The translations under genes and the position numbers were made by a program. The notes below the pieces were generated by a model. The model was not told the origin of the DNA, searched no databases, and saw only the letters and a list, made by a program, of their open reading frames with translations. 64,000 nt of DNA, taken from contig NC_135373.1 of NCBI RefSeq assembly GCF_049243985.1, positions 97,521,213-97,585,212 on the forward strand. Direction: 5' to 3'. This stretch comes from Paroedura picta. Its lineage: Eukaryota > Chordata > Lepidosauria > Squamata > Gekkonidae. Shown piece after piece: positions 1 through 45,756 of the stretch. Every line of letters begins with the position of its first letter. Within the stretch, counting starts at the first letter, position 1.

Positions 1-118
1 AAATAATCACAAATGTTAATAAACATCCATCTTTATGGAAAAGCCCAGCATGCTTAAACGATAGGAACAATCTTGGTTATTGGCTCACACAGCTAGGAGA
101 TATATTGTGCCATCCTAA

Positions 119-183
119 GGGGAGTTATACCCTTCTAAGTCCGTTGAGGTCAGAGGGTGGAATTCTGCTTAAGATGGCACTGA
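119..183 (-). repeat. Fragment of short palindromic repeat (TGCAATCCT family)
   Basis: The block CTTCTAAGTCCGTTGAGGTC and its continuation to ATGGCACTG resembles the 80-100 base palindromic repeat also seen at 39395-39490, 43425-43508 and 44290-44395. Strongly diverged. Confidence 0.35.
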
Positions 184-204
184 CAATACCCCAAAGACAC
201 AGAG

Positions 205-242
205 AGAGAGAGACAGAGAGAGAGAGAGAGACAGAGAGAGAG
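205..242. repeat. (GA)n simple repeat
   Basis: AGAGAGAGAC-type dinucleotide repeat, interrupted twice by GACA. Confidence 0.8.
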
Positions 243-244
243 AA

Positions 245-825
245 TATACTAGAATGCTGTGGCACGATGCTCTTACCTTTCAGGTCTTCTTCCAACATAT
301 GCCACCCCAGCATCACAGTTGGTTCTATGTTCTTTGCAGTCACTGGGAATTCATAGTCATACAGCATCATTACATTGATCAGACTGTCATCTCTCGAACA
401 TTTGCCCTCACCAGTCTGCCAAACCAGGTGTGTAGAGAGCAACAGTGTCCAAAAGGTCTGACCCAGCTTTTGTTGTCTCATTATGCCTTTGTTATCCCAG
501 GTGCTACATCCCAGGATGAAGAAAGGATGTTTGTCATAAGACCACCATTCAGTCAAACCTTACTTCTCTGAAGGGTCTTTCAGTCTCCTGTCTTAGCTCC
601 CCCTTCCACCCACACACCCATCTGCTTCAGCTAGTACCTGCTTGTGAACAATTAACAGCAATGGAACTCATGAAGAGAGAAAGGGCCAAAGGTTGTTTTA
701 CATGTTTGCTGTTAAGGCCTATAAAACTAAACACACCTTGCAAGATAAGAATATGATGTGATGGGTCGGGAAAATAAAAGAGAAGAGCAAGGCCCTTTGA
801 CCAATCATAAAGTGGGGATTGATTT
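245..825. other. Intergenic, nothing recognised
   Basis: Ordinary AT-rich sequence. Reading frames here are short and lack any protein family I know. No splice-bounded exon is apparent. Confidence 0.5.
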
Positions 826-828
826 AAG

Positions 829-948
829 TGGGTAGCCGTATTGGTCTGAAGTAGCACAACAAAAATAGAGTCCAGTGGCACCTTTAAGACCAACAAAGAT
901 TTATTCAAGGCATGAGCTTTCGAGTACAGGCACTCTTTCTCAAACTAA
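829..948 (+). repeat. Repeat A (about 120-base dispersed repeat), full copy
   Basis: Begins GGTAGCCGTATTGGTCTGAAG, continues AGTCCAGTGGCACCTTTAAG and AACAAAGATTTATTCAAGGC, and ends after GAGCTTTCGAGTACAGGCAC. At least ten copies or fragments of this family occur in the window on both strands. I recognise it as a common reptile repeat but cannot assign its class. Confidence 0.7.
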
Positions 949-1004
949 ACGAACAACCATCATAACAGTGGAGATAAAGTGGGGACTTATACAAATTGTA
1001 CTTT

Positions 1005-1725
1005 TATTTCATAGAATAGAATCATAGTGCTGGAAGGGACTTCCAGGTTCATCTAGTCCAACCCCCTGCCCAGTGCAGGAACTCACAACTACCTGCCCTT
1101 CCACAGTGATACCAATTTCAAGTCCAAGTGATCTCCCCCATCCAAAATCTCCAGAATCGAGCCTGGCCTGGAAGAGATTCAGCTACCATCTCACATGATC
1201 AGCAATTCCCTGCATATGCACGGAAGGGCCACAAGAGACAAACACTGTTACATCCCTTCCTGCCCACCCACTCAAGTTCAAGTATTTGAAGATAGTTATC
1301 TTAGTCATCTTCTCTCCAGGCTAAACAGACCCAGCTCCCTCAATCTTTTCTAATACAATTTGGTCTCCAAACTCCTCACTATCATTGTAGCCCTCCTCTG
1401 GACATGCTCCAATTTCTCCACATCTTTCTTCAGCTGTGGTGCACAAAACTGAACACAGTACTCCAAGTGAGGTTTTACCAGAGTGCAGTAAAGTGGTAAC
1501 ATCACCTCACATGATCTGGACAATATACTTCTTTTTGGGGCTGTATTAAGCCCCAAATCCCATTTGCCTTTTTAGTTACTGAGTCACACTGCTGATTCAC
1601 GTTCAGTCTCTGGTCTACTAAAAACCCCAGATCCTTTTCACATGTACTATTTACTTTAGACAACCTCTCTTACTCTATATTTTATCACTTATCCTGTTTT
1701 TTATGGCACTGTCATAGATCCAGTT
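1005..1725 (-). mobile_element. CR1 LINE, 5'-truncated, minus strand
   Basis: The left edge carries the CR1 3' end (TCATAGAATAGAATCATAG, then GGAAGGGACTTCCAGG). The minus strand at 1350-1556 encodes the reverse-transcriptase C-terminus VMLPLYCTLVKPHLEYCVQF followed by KKDVEKLEHVQRRATMIVRS. Diverged and non-functional. Confidence 0.85.
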
Positions 1726-1904
1726 GTTCTTAGCTATACGTGTCTTTTTAAAATTATTATTTATTTAGGATAGGATATTTCTGTGCTGCTGCTTCAGAAC
1801 CTTTCTTAAAATGGCTTACGTGTAATGCCATATAAAGACCATTGTCCTAATTTTCAACCCAATTCAGTTCAAATTCTTTTTTCATAAATTTTATTTGCCT
1901 GTTG

Positions 1905-1985
1905 TTATATCTAATGTGAAATAGAATAATAGAAACAGAGACTTGAAAGGGGCCATACAGGCTATCTAGTCCAATGCAGTATCAG
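1905..1985 (-). mobile_element. CR1 3'-end fragment
   Basis: Short diverged copy of the CR1 3' untranslated end, with GGCCATACAGGCTATCTAGT followed by CCAATGCAG. Confidence 0.6.
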
Positions 1986-1993
1986 CCTAGAGC

Positions 1994-2117
1994 AGAGGTT
2001 CTCAACCTGGGGGTTGCAACCCCCCAATGGGTCATTTGGCATTTTCCAGGTAGTCGTGGCAGAGTCGGTGGTGCCATGGCTCTGGCCTCCCCCGCGCCAC
2101 CTCAGAGCTCTGAGGTG
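1994..2117 (+). mobile_element. SPIN-like hAT left-end fragment
   Basis: Starts CAGAGGTTCTCAACCTGGGG and then GGTTGCAACCCCCCAATGGG, resembling the left end of SPIN-type hAT elements. The preceding 8 bases (GCCTAGAG) fit an nnnTAnnn target, but no matching right end is found. The piece ends in a 16-base palindrome, CCTCAGAGCTCTGAGG. Confidence 0.5.
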
Positions 2118-2125
2118 GCGTAGAG

Positions 2126-2497
2126 CAGTGGTCCCCAACCTTTTTATCACCGGGGACCGGTCATCGCTTGACAATTTTACTGAGACCCGGGGGGGGTAGT
2201 CTTTTGCCGAGGGACATCACCACCACCTGAGCCCCTGCTCCACTTGCTTTCCCGCCAGCGCCCCTGACTTCCCGCCGCCCACTGGAGGGTGCTGCCAGCA
2301 GCAGCTGTGCAGTGCCATGCCAAAGGGGAGACCCAGCCATGGCGGCCACCGGAGAGCACCAAAAGTGAGCCGATGTCAGAGTGGCAGGGCAGCCCCTGAG
2401 GCATCAGCCAGGGAGGAGGACGAGAAGGAGCCGCGGCCCAGTACTGTCTGATCAACGGACCGGTACCGGTCCCCGGACCGGGGGTTGAGGACCACTG
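2126..2497 (+). mobile_element. Non-autonomous hAT element, 372 bp, with TSD
   Basis: Terminal inverted repeats CAGTGGTCCCCAACC and GGTTGAGGACCACTG. An exact 8-base target duplication, GCGTAGAG, sits at 2118-2125 and 2498-2505. The internal part is GC-rich and has no transposase. Confidence 0.9.
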
Positions 2498-2522
2498 GCG
2501 TAGAGGAGGCCAGCGCCATACT

Positions 2523-2762
2523 GCCGCTTCTGGTTCTTATATGCCGCTTTTCTCTACCCAAAGGAGGCTCAAAGCGGCTTACAGTCGCCTTCCCTTTCCT
2601 CTCCCCACAACAGACACCCTGTGGGGTAGGTGAGGCTGAGAGAGCCCTGATATCACTGAGAGCCCAAGGTCACCCAGCTGGCTGCATGTGGGGGAGTGCA
2701 GAATTGCATGCCAGATTAGAAGTCCGCACTCCTAACCACCACACCAAACTGGCTGTCCTGCA
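2523..2762 (-). mobile_element. tRNA-derived SINE (family T), minus strand
   Basis: Read on the minus strand it has a tRNA-like head (TTTGGTGTGGTGGTTAGGAG), a body with GGTGACCTTGGGCTCTCAG and a tail GCCGCTTTGAGCCTCCTTTG leading to GGCATATAAGAACC. The tail resembles the 3' end of L2/CR1-type LINEs. Full-length, moderately diverged. Confidence 0.8.
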
Positions 2763-2769
2763 CTCTACA

Positions 2770-3340
2770 CTGTGCCAGACTTCTCCATCCTGCATCTCCA
2801 TCCATCCTAGTTAGTTAGACTTGATTAGAATGCTATCTTTACTCAGCCCTGTTCAGAATGGAGTTCCCTGTAATAAATAAGTCCTATTAGTTTGAAAATT
2901 TAAAGAGTCTCTGTCTGTTATTTTGATTCCTGCCTGCACAAACATACCACATAGCCCAGGCTTTCTCAGCCAGGATTTCATGAAAGACTGGGGTTTCTTG
3001 ATAGTCCTGGAAGAGCTTCCTGAATAGGTGAGAGTTAATTAATGTTTACAATTTGTTAAATGCTTATCAGATGATATGACTATACATGGTCATGTCGATC
3101 TCCCCCGCCCCGCCCCCCAAAAAGAGATCAATGTGGGCCTGTAGGGGTAGGGCCTGGGTAGTTGTGTCTACAGCTATACTTCCCAATCAACTTCTTCATG
3201 ATCACACCACATCTGGGGTTTCTTGAAACCTGAATGTTTAAGGGGTTTCTCAGTGGCAAAAAAGTTGATAAAGGCTGACATAGCTTTTGCTGCATTGTAA
3301 GCACTCTGCTAACTCATTGAGATAATAATAATTCCAGAAG
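2770..3340. other. Intergenic, nothing recognised
   Basis: AT-rich sequence with a short C-rich/A-rich tract at 3103-3125. No gene or clear repeat seen. Confidence 0.5.
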
Positions 3341-3344
3341 TTTT

Positions 3345-3475
3345 TAAGACAAGAGTATCTGCCATTGCCTTCCTCTGCATGGCAGCCCTAATCTTCCTTG
3401 GTGGTCTCCCATCCAAGTATTGACCCTGCTTAGCACCAAACTAGACGTGATGGCAGCCATGGGGCCGTGAGGGGC
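3345..3475 (-). mobile_element. 5S rRNA-derived SINE fragment, minus strand
   Basis: Read on the minus strand it contains GCTAAGCAGGGTCAATACTT then GGATGGGAGACCACC, the promoter half of 5S rRNA, followed by GCAGAGGAAGGCAATGGC. It is too diverged and too short to be a 5S gene. Confidence 0.75.
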
Positions 3476-3479
3476 TATG

Positions 3480-4580
3480 GCATGGAGGAGGGGGCAAGAT
3501 TGCCTGTTGCCACTGCACCACAGGCCTAATCAGGAACAGGTCCTCAAAACAAAATTTAAAAGGCTAAATTCTCCTTTAAAAAGATATTGGTAGCCATGAA
3601 TTGTCCCCAAGACCAATGTCATAACTAGCCTGGTCTTCAACTTCTGAACACTGATAAGATTGAGCTAGTCTGCGAGATCAGGGCTACTTTGAATGAGATG
3701 TCTCACTTCATTCAGTGGGCTTTATGGTGCACTTCATATTCATTTTAGGTCTCTCAGCTGAAGAGTCTTTCTGATTCTACTTGCTCATTTAAAAAATTGC
3801 ACTGTATTTCATTGCAAGCTGCACAATGTCAATCCCATCCCCTTTTCTTTGTTACCTAATGAACTATTGTTATTGTTATTCATTGTATCAGTGAACAAAG
3901 TGCTTGGTGTTATTAGGAAATGGGGAACAGATGGAAGCATTGTCCAAGGGTCTCTGGTGGATTTCAGATGCCCTGAAAGGGATTCTGCAGACTGGCATTC
4001 ATGGAAAAATTCATTCATATCCTGGCAATGACACTGGGGGGAAAGGGAGAAAACATTATCCCTCTGTGTGGTTTTGCCAATCAAACCAGACCCACATTGT
4101 CTCTTATGATTTAGGAAATCAGATTTATTTTCATCTGTAAACACTTCTCAGTTGCAAGATGTTCTTAGGACAGCAAACATAAAAGCTTTGGGTTAACTTC
4201 TAGGATATAAATTTTTTGGTCAGTGAGAGAAACACAGAAATAATTGAGACTGGAGCTAAATGTAAATAACAAGGAAGATTTATTTAGTTATAGGTTCGTT
4301 TTCAAGAACACAAGACTCCAGCTAGTCAGAAGAGAAATCTGGCTGAGACACATAAGTTTAAGCTAGGTATAGCTTTAGTGTGTTGTTTGAATTCTCTTTA
4401 AGGCTTTCTGGTTCAAACAGCCTTTCACTGATTAGCTGCTGTTAATTTATTTTAAGCATTTAAATGCAGCCTTCCCAGCCAATCAGGGTCCACACAGTAG
4501 AAAACATTTAAACAATTAAATCTCTAATCAATTGAATTAAAATACGGTTTAAAAATAAAAATTCAATTTAACACGAACAA
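3480..4580. other. Intergenic, nothing firmly recognised
   Basis: AT-rich. 4150-4560 has an old-repeat look, but I cannot assign a family. No coding exon seen. Confidence 0.4.
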
Positions 4581-4583
4581 CAG

Positions 4584-4800
4584 AAAGAGGGCCAAAAACT
4601 ATTGTCAGTATGCCAGAAGAAGCAAAAAAAAAGTATTCACCCACTGGTAAAAGATACCGATAGAGGGAGACAGACAGATGTCCCTGCAGAAGGACTTCCA
4701 AAGTTTTGGTGCCATGACAGAGAAGGCCCTTCCTTGGCTGCCACTTGTCTAGCCTCGGGTGCCAGGCATAACAGAAGCAGGAGCCTCCAAGGATAACTGG
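4584..4800 (+). mobile_element. L2-like LINE 3'-region fragment
   Basis: Contains GGGAGACAGACAGATGTCCC, then TTCCAAAGTTTTGGTGCCAT and GACAGAGAAGGCCCTTCC, typical of the region before the 3' end of squamate L2-type LINEs. A related piece lies at 40225-40320. Confidence 0.5.
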
Positions 4801-5495
4801 AGCCCTTCCCCAAGAGTACCAAGATTTGTATCATCGGTCAGTCTAAATGGTACATGGTCTGCTCATCACCAGAGACAGGGCTAGCAATTGAATATTCTTT
4901 CCAAGAGGTAGAGTTAAACCGCTCTGCCATACTACCAAGCAATGCTACCCTTCTGTCTGCTCTTGCTGAGGCCGACCCAAAACTATCATGCAGATCTGTG
5001 CTGTCCTCTCCCTCAGAATGGTGACTGAATGCTGCAGCTCTTCCATAGGCTAGGTGGCTGCTTTTCCCTTCAGAGGCAGGACAGCCTCCTCTTCTTCACA
5101 TGGAAAAAGAGTGGGAAAGAGAGGATCTTTTAGAATATTTGAGGCCTAATAACAGCCCAGTGCTGGGAGCTTAGTTCTAATTTGTGTAATTATGCTGAGA
5201 CAAAGTGTTAAACTTCCTCTGCTCTTTCACTTGGGCCCTGATCCAAATTCTCCCACACTGGAACATCTGATTGGCAGGTAGAAGCTTCAGTCTCCAGCAT
5301 CTCCAGTTAAATACGCCAGGCAGTAGGTTATGTGGAAGATCTCTGTCTGAGAGCCACTGTCAGTCTAAGTAGACAATACTGATGGACCAAGGGTGTGATT
5401 TAGTATAAGGCAGCTTTATGTTTTCAGCTACATGCTTGGAGATCTGTCAAGGAATCCTTTGAATACTATTCGTAGGACCTGCACTCTAAGGACAG
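4800..5495. other. Intergenic, nothing recognised
   Basis: No gene, and no repeat that I can assign. Confidence 0.4.
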
Positions 5496-5499
5496 CCAG

Positions 5500-5720
5500 C
5501 ATGGTATACTGGTTTAAGAGCAGTGGACTCCCATCTGGAGAACTGGATTTGATTCTCCATTCCTTGCTGGGTGACCTTGAGCCAGTCACAACTGTCTGAG
5601 AATTCCTCCCCTACCTCACAAAGTGGGGAGAGGAAGGGAAGGCAACTGTAAGTTGCTTTGAAATTCTTTAGGATAGAAAAAAGCAGGGTATAAAAAACAA
5701 TTTCTTCTTCTTCAGAAAAC
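5500..5720 (+). mobile_element. tRNA-derived SINE (family T), diverged
   Basis: tRNA-like head AGCCAGCATGGTATACTGGT with TTTAAGAGCAGTGG, then GGTGACCTTGAGCCAGTCAC, and a tail of GTAAGTTGCTTTG followed by TTCTTCTTCTTC. Confidence 0.7.
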
Positions 5721-5724
5721 CTTT

Positions 5725-6425
5725 AGGAGTCTCCTCCTAATTGGTAAATCGTTTAACCCTTTGCCATGCTGAACATTTAATAGACCTGGTAGAGCTGCTC
5801 TTTGCCTTTTGTAACATAAACTCTTCCTGAACTCTAATGCTTATCTATCTTTCTATATGGCCTAGACAGAACTTCCCCTTTTTACTGCTCTCAACATGTA
5901 GCACATGAAGCTCTGAAAAATACTGCATGTGCTATAAACAAGTTCATTAATCACCCTGAGTACACAATCTGGGAGATAATGCAGGCATCTAATACACTGG
6001 TGCTAGCAGGGACTGTGGCATGCCAGCATTCTCTATCTTCTCCATCTCCTTTCTTTACTACAGTGATGGAATTATTAACAGCTGCTTATAAGTCTGGCAC
6101 AACTTTTGAAAACAAAATGTCAGAATTCAGTATGTGAAACACTGAATTGCACTTCTTGGTGTTCCAGATTTACAATATAGTTTCTGTATTTGCTCTGAAA
6201 ACCAGCAGCTGCTAAGAGGTGGTGTTGGAAACTAGGATTTGCCTTTATCATGAACTCATTAGGTGGCCTTGGCTAAGCCTTCAGTCTCAGCCACCCATCT
6301 GCAAGATGTGAATAATAGTAATGGTTGTAAGATTTATTAAGATATTATATGGGAGCCCTTGGAGTCAATAATTGCACTAGAATTACAATATCAAGATGAT
6401 TTGGGTACAGGTAGAAGCTTGGCAC
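5725..6425. other. Intergenic, nothing recognised
   Basis: AT-rich unique-looking sequence. Confidence 0.4.
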
Positions 6426-6426
6426 A

Positions 6427-6712
6427 TGCAGAAGAAGAAGAGTTGGTTTTTATACCCCTCTTTTCACTTCCCAAGGGAGTCTCAAATCAGCTTACAATTG
6501 CCTTCCGTTCCTCTCCCACAGCCAACATCCTGTGAGGTAGGTGGGGCTGAGATAGCCCTGATAGTACTGATGTGTGAGAACAGCACTGTCAGAGTTTGCA
6601 CAAGCCCAAGGTCACCCAGCTGGCTACATGTGGAGGAGCAGAAAATCAAACCCAGTTCACCAGATTAGAGGTCACCGCTCTTAACCCATACACCACACTT
6701 GCTCTCAAGAAA
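6427..6712 (-). mobile_element. tRNA-derived SINE (family T), minus strand
   Basis: Begins with the tail (AGAAGAAGAAGAGTTGG) and ends with the tRNA-like head (minus strand: GTGTGGTGTATGGGTTAAGA). Full-length. Confidence 0.75.
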
Positions 6713-7139
6713 GTAGAACCATTTTAGATGGAACCATTTTATTTCTTGATCCACGTTCAAAGCTGCTGTATGAGTCAGACCTGTGGTCTTCCTAACACAC
6801 ACAGTAAGTACTATATACTCTGATTGGGGTTCTTCCTGACATCTGAAATCCTCTTAATTAGTGATAGTACAGTTGAAGCTGGGACCTCCTGCATGCAAAG
6901 CATGTGCTGCAGTACTGTGGTGGTCATTCATGTTATGTGGAGTCAAAGTTTCCTGAACTGAGAGTAAACTAGATGCAATGTCCATGTTTATTGGTAACAT
7001 AATGGGAAACCATGTTTTGGAAGAGAGTTTTTCCTAGTACTTCATTTTCACAGCTTCAAATTGCCTTCTCAGAGCTACTTAGGGAAATATATGGCAATAT
7101 ATAGCACCGGGTTACCTGACCTAAGGAAAACTTTTCCTA

Positions 7140-7326
7140 GTGCCTGCCTGCTTTTAAAAAGTGGATGGGGCCAGGTAGTCCTTTTGCCCACCAGGCCTTT
7201 TCATTGGCCACCTGACACTTTATGACTGGCTCTTCCTCTTGTGGCAGCCATTTTATGATTGCACCCACCACCATCCAGTGTCAGAATTACAAAGGTGCCC
7301 AAGGGTCAAAAGGCTAGGAACCCCAG
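7140..7326 (-). mobile_element. hAT-like element fragment, minus strand
   Basis: The minus strand reads GGGGTTCCTAGCCTTTTGAC, then GGGCACCTTTGTAATTCTGA and ATAAAATGGCTGCCAC. This is the same family as the element starting at 55081. Confidence 0.55.
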
Positions 7327-7560
7327 CAAAGTTTATCTGAATGTTTCTTCAAGGAGCAAATAGCAGCTCCAGTAGGCCAAGAAAATGGTGCACACCTTCC
7401 CCAGTATTGTGGCCTCACTCCAAACTGGGAGCTTTTGTGACAGCAATATAACAATTAAAACTAATTTGGGAGAGCAATTCATGGATCTCTCAGCACTTTG
7501 GCTATTTTGACCCACAAAAGTGTATGTTAATACATTACTATGCTTAAATCAGCTCATTTT

Positions 7561-7943
7561 GCACAGAGAGTTTAGCTTAATCACAACAGGAATGCTAGCA
7601 GATCTTAGATTTGAGATGGCAACCTCATTCCTTATTAGGAGATGGCTCCTAACTGAGTGCTGAAACTGACTAGAATGTATCTAATTAATACCCAACGGAA
7701 AAAGAGGAAGGAAAGAAGCAAGCAAGCTTGAATGGCAAGTCATTCTTGATAACAAGATGTTTTTCTGGATGAAACGGGTAATATGTTTGGTCATTCTGTC
7801 TGGTCAGTTTCAGCACTCAGTTAATTTGGAGTAAAGCCATAACATTAGAAATTAGGAGCCATCTCCTAATAAGGAATGCGGTTGCCATCTCAAATTTAAG
7901 ATCTGCTAGCATTCCTGTTGTGATTAAGCTAAACTCTCTGTGC
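7561..7943. repeat. Long inverted repeat just upstream of the IFT56 promoter
   Basis: Left arm 7561-7670, right arm 7803-7943, loop about 132 bases. The outer 92 bases pair with only two mismatches that I can see, running from GCACAGAGAGTTTAGC to GAGATGGCTCCTAA. The right arm has 30 extra bases before the arms pair again through GTGCTGAAACTGAC. No transposase and no convincing target duplication. Confidence 0.85.
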
Positions 7944-8281
7944 CTATTACATACTTAATTTTAAGCGCTATAAAAACAATCCCAAAACTGCGCCAGCCTT
8001 ACATCTTAGCCTCGCGCTTTGACCTATTGAAAAACGGGGAAGGAGCTAGTGCTGTCTGCCGAACTAGGCCTGGGCTTTCTCCTCGCTGCCAAAGCAATGC
8101 GGCGTCCCGCCCCCACGACATCGTCAACGTGATCGAATCCCTTCGGGCTGAAAAGCGAAGAAAGGCGCTGGGGTGGATTCGGCAGCGGAACGGTGAGTGT
8201 GGCTGCCAGTTGCCGCCGGTCGTTATTTGACGTCTCGCTCTCTACACTCGCTCTCCTTCACTGCCCCCTCCCGCCAGCGTG

Positions 8282-8295
8282 GTTGCTAAGGCAAC
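8282..8295 (+). promoter_or_regulatory. X-box, RFX-factor site
   Basis: The 14-mer GTTGCTAAGGCAAC is an almost perfect inverted pair of the half-sites GTTGC and GCAAC. This is the classic RFX X-box layout found upstream of ciliary genes. It lies 69 bases before the IFT56 start codon, in the position and gene class expected. Confidence 0.85.
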
Positions 8296-8317
8296 AGAGT
8301 CCTTGGCGAGGCAGAAA

Positions 8318-8341
8318 GGCGGCGGCGGCGGCGGCGGCGGC
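8318..8341 (+). repeat. (GGC)8 trinucleotide repeat in IFT56 5' UTR
   Basis: Eight uninterrupted GGC units lie 22 bases before the start codon, between the X-box and ATG. If transcribed it lies in the 5' UTR and could form GC-rich structure. Confidence 0.85.
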
Positions 8342-8363
8342 GGGGATCGGGCCTGCGGGCAAG

Positions 8364-43651
<35,288 letters not shown>

Positions 43652-44700
43652 ACTAACATCACCCAAGAGGATGAAATCAGCTAACATCTTCTACCAGAAT
43701 GCAAAAATGGTTGTATTTTGTTCCTGGCCGAAGTTTTTTACTGTAATGCAAATACTGTAGAATATAATAATACAAAATCCTAAGAACAGATTTATATTTT
43801 TATATATTAATGAAAACTGAATGTTATGCAGTTGTGAGGAGTATTTTTTTGTTACTAATGTAATGTAGCATCTCCCAGGTTCGGTTTTATTTTATACAGC
43901 AGTTCCCAGCATTTAGTTGTTCATACTGTCTTCAGCCCTCAGGTTTTCCAAACATTTGCATTTCTGCAGGTCTTCTAGTAGTGGAGAACTGGGTTATTCA
44001 AGCTGTACAGCTCCACACTAAACTCTTTGGTATCACTTTCCATAGCACAATATGATATGAACTCAAGGACTATATTCAGCATTCTACAGTAAAACTCCTG
44101 GCTATTAGGGAAAGCATATATTTATAAGTATCACCCCTCTAGAAATGGTATAAAGGGTGTTTCTTAACATGTGACTTTAGTATCTATGGCATAGACCATG
44201 GTAAAAGTAAGGTTATACAGCAAATAGTCCACGTCTAGGTGTGTTGTAATATGTGTTTCTCCCCACAAGATTTTGCTTTCTGTTCAGTCATTAAGGTTGC
44301 AGTCCAAAATCACACAGTTGGGAAAACAAACCCACAAAAGTCAATGGAACTTGTTTCCCGGTGAACATTTGTTAGAGTGGGCTGCAAATAATGTTATCAA
44401 AATTTCTTTACTAGGCTGAGAGGGGTCTTCTGGTGCTGTACTTTGTCCTTATAAGTTCTTGTTAGCAGCTTAAAGAAGTAGGGAGTTTCATTTAGAAACT
44501 AGACCAGTTAACTTCTAAAGGATGTGGCCCAAAGGAACTCAACTGAAGCACAGCATGGAATATGTAGTAAACATTCATGATTTGTATGCTTTGAAATTTG
44601 TAATGCTTGTAATTTGTACCAACTTTCTTGCTGGGGTGGCATTAAAAACCCAAAGAAATAAATAATTTATAAAATAAACAGGCCAATCTGCATTATTTTA
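43652..44700 (+). promoter_or_regulatory. IFT56: IFT56 3' UTR with candidate poly(A) signals
   Basis: About 1 kb of AT-rich sequence follows the stop. Candidate signals cluster near the end: ATTAAA at 44641-44646, AATAAA at 44657-44662 and AATAAA at 44673-44678. They place a likely cleavage site around 44690-44710. The stretch at 44290-44395 inside the UTR is a copy of a short palindromic repeat. Confidence 0.6.
44290..44395. repeat. Short palindromic repeat (TGCAATCCT family) in IFT56 3' UTR
   Basis: GGTTGCAGTCCAAAATCACA, the centre AAAGTCAATGGAACTTGTTT and the end AGTGGGCTGCAAA match the family layout. Confidence 0.5.
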
Positions 44701-44704
44701 TACT

Positions 44705-45740
44705 TTACGAAAGCACAGTAAAGTCATAACTCAAATTCCGTATGTAACTAATATTGACACGTACTGTGAGTTCTTGCTTATGTTCACACTCAAGGTCAAA
44801 CTAGATCTGATAAATGAAAGTCATGATCAGGATCTCTCCTCCCCTTTTACTCTTAAATTTCCAATTAGCTGTATGTGTCCCTTCTCCCCAATGCAACTAA
44901 TTCAGATGGGAGGCGGGAAGAGTGGCAGAGAAGGAAAGGACTAAACATGCCATCCCCCACCATCACCTTCCTAATCAAATTAGTGACTTTACAGAGCTTT
45001 GATATTTCAAAAAAAGGAAGGTATGCATAATAAAATTTAACATTATATAGAGTTTTTGGTGTACAAAACACTTCAAATACATCTTGTAATTCTTACAACA
45101 GCCTTACAACATAGCCCAATACTGTCTCAATTTTGTATTTTGTATTGTGTGTGTGCTCATGCTACAGTTAAGTCAATATGTTGATTAAAGTTAGCTAGTA
45201 AGTTTGTAGCAGAGGTAACAGTTGAGCAGGGACTTTCAGATCACAGCTCTTCTTCACTACAATATAAATCGTCGTCATATCTAGTTATGCCCTTAGTATG
45301 ACTGAATAGAATTTGTGTTTTAAATATGCAATTGACAATATATGGTTAAAGAAAGAGTACACTGGCCAGCTAGTTGCATAAATTAATCTTTGCCATTAGG
45401 AAGTAACATCAAAAGTACATTTCTAAAGAGCTGATGCTCTTAGTTTATCTTTAAATTTCTAAATGGTTTCCCATTTTGTAAGATCTGCAATGCCCATACA
45501 GGGAACAGAAGACTACCAACCTCATTTACTGAACAGCAAGGATTTTAAAAAATCTAAAAATCAATTTTCCTAAGTCTTCTGAACTGTATTTTAAATTTAA
45601 TGATTAACTGTTAATGATTTGACAATTAGGTTATTTTGCATAAAAAGGAGAATTCTTGCTAAAATATTTTACAATAGCTAAAACAAGTTTGGGTCCTCGA
45701 GGCCTTTCTAGACAGTGTTTGATTTTATCCAGTAAAACAA
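44705..45740. other. Intergenic between IFT56 and UBN2, nothing firm
   Basis: A possible old SINE at 45035-45240 (CTTACAACAGCCTTACAACA). Otherwise unassigned. Confidence 0.4.
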
Positions 45741-45756
45741 GTAGTATTGCTCATTT

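Larger units (their letters stand above)
8040..8363 (+). promoter_or_regulatory. IFT56: IFT56 CpG-rich promoter and 5' UTR
   Basis: GC and CpG content rise sharply from about 8.0 kb to 8.5 kb against an AT-rich background. It contains CCCGCCCCC-type GC boxes near 8107, a TGACGTCT cAMP-response-like site near 8229, an X-box at 8282-8295 and a GGC repeat at 8318-8341. No TATA box is evident. The exact start of transcription cannot be read from sequence. Confidence 0.7.

Noticed and set aside
1-7560. Exons of ZC3HAV1 or another upstream gene, expected from human synteny
   Set aside because: I found no conserved zinc-finger or PARP-like exon on either strand, so the neighbour must lie further out.
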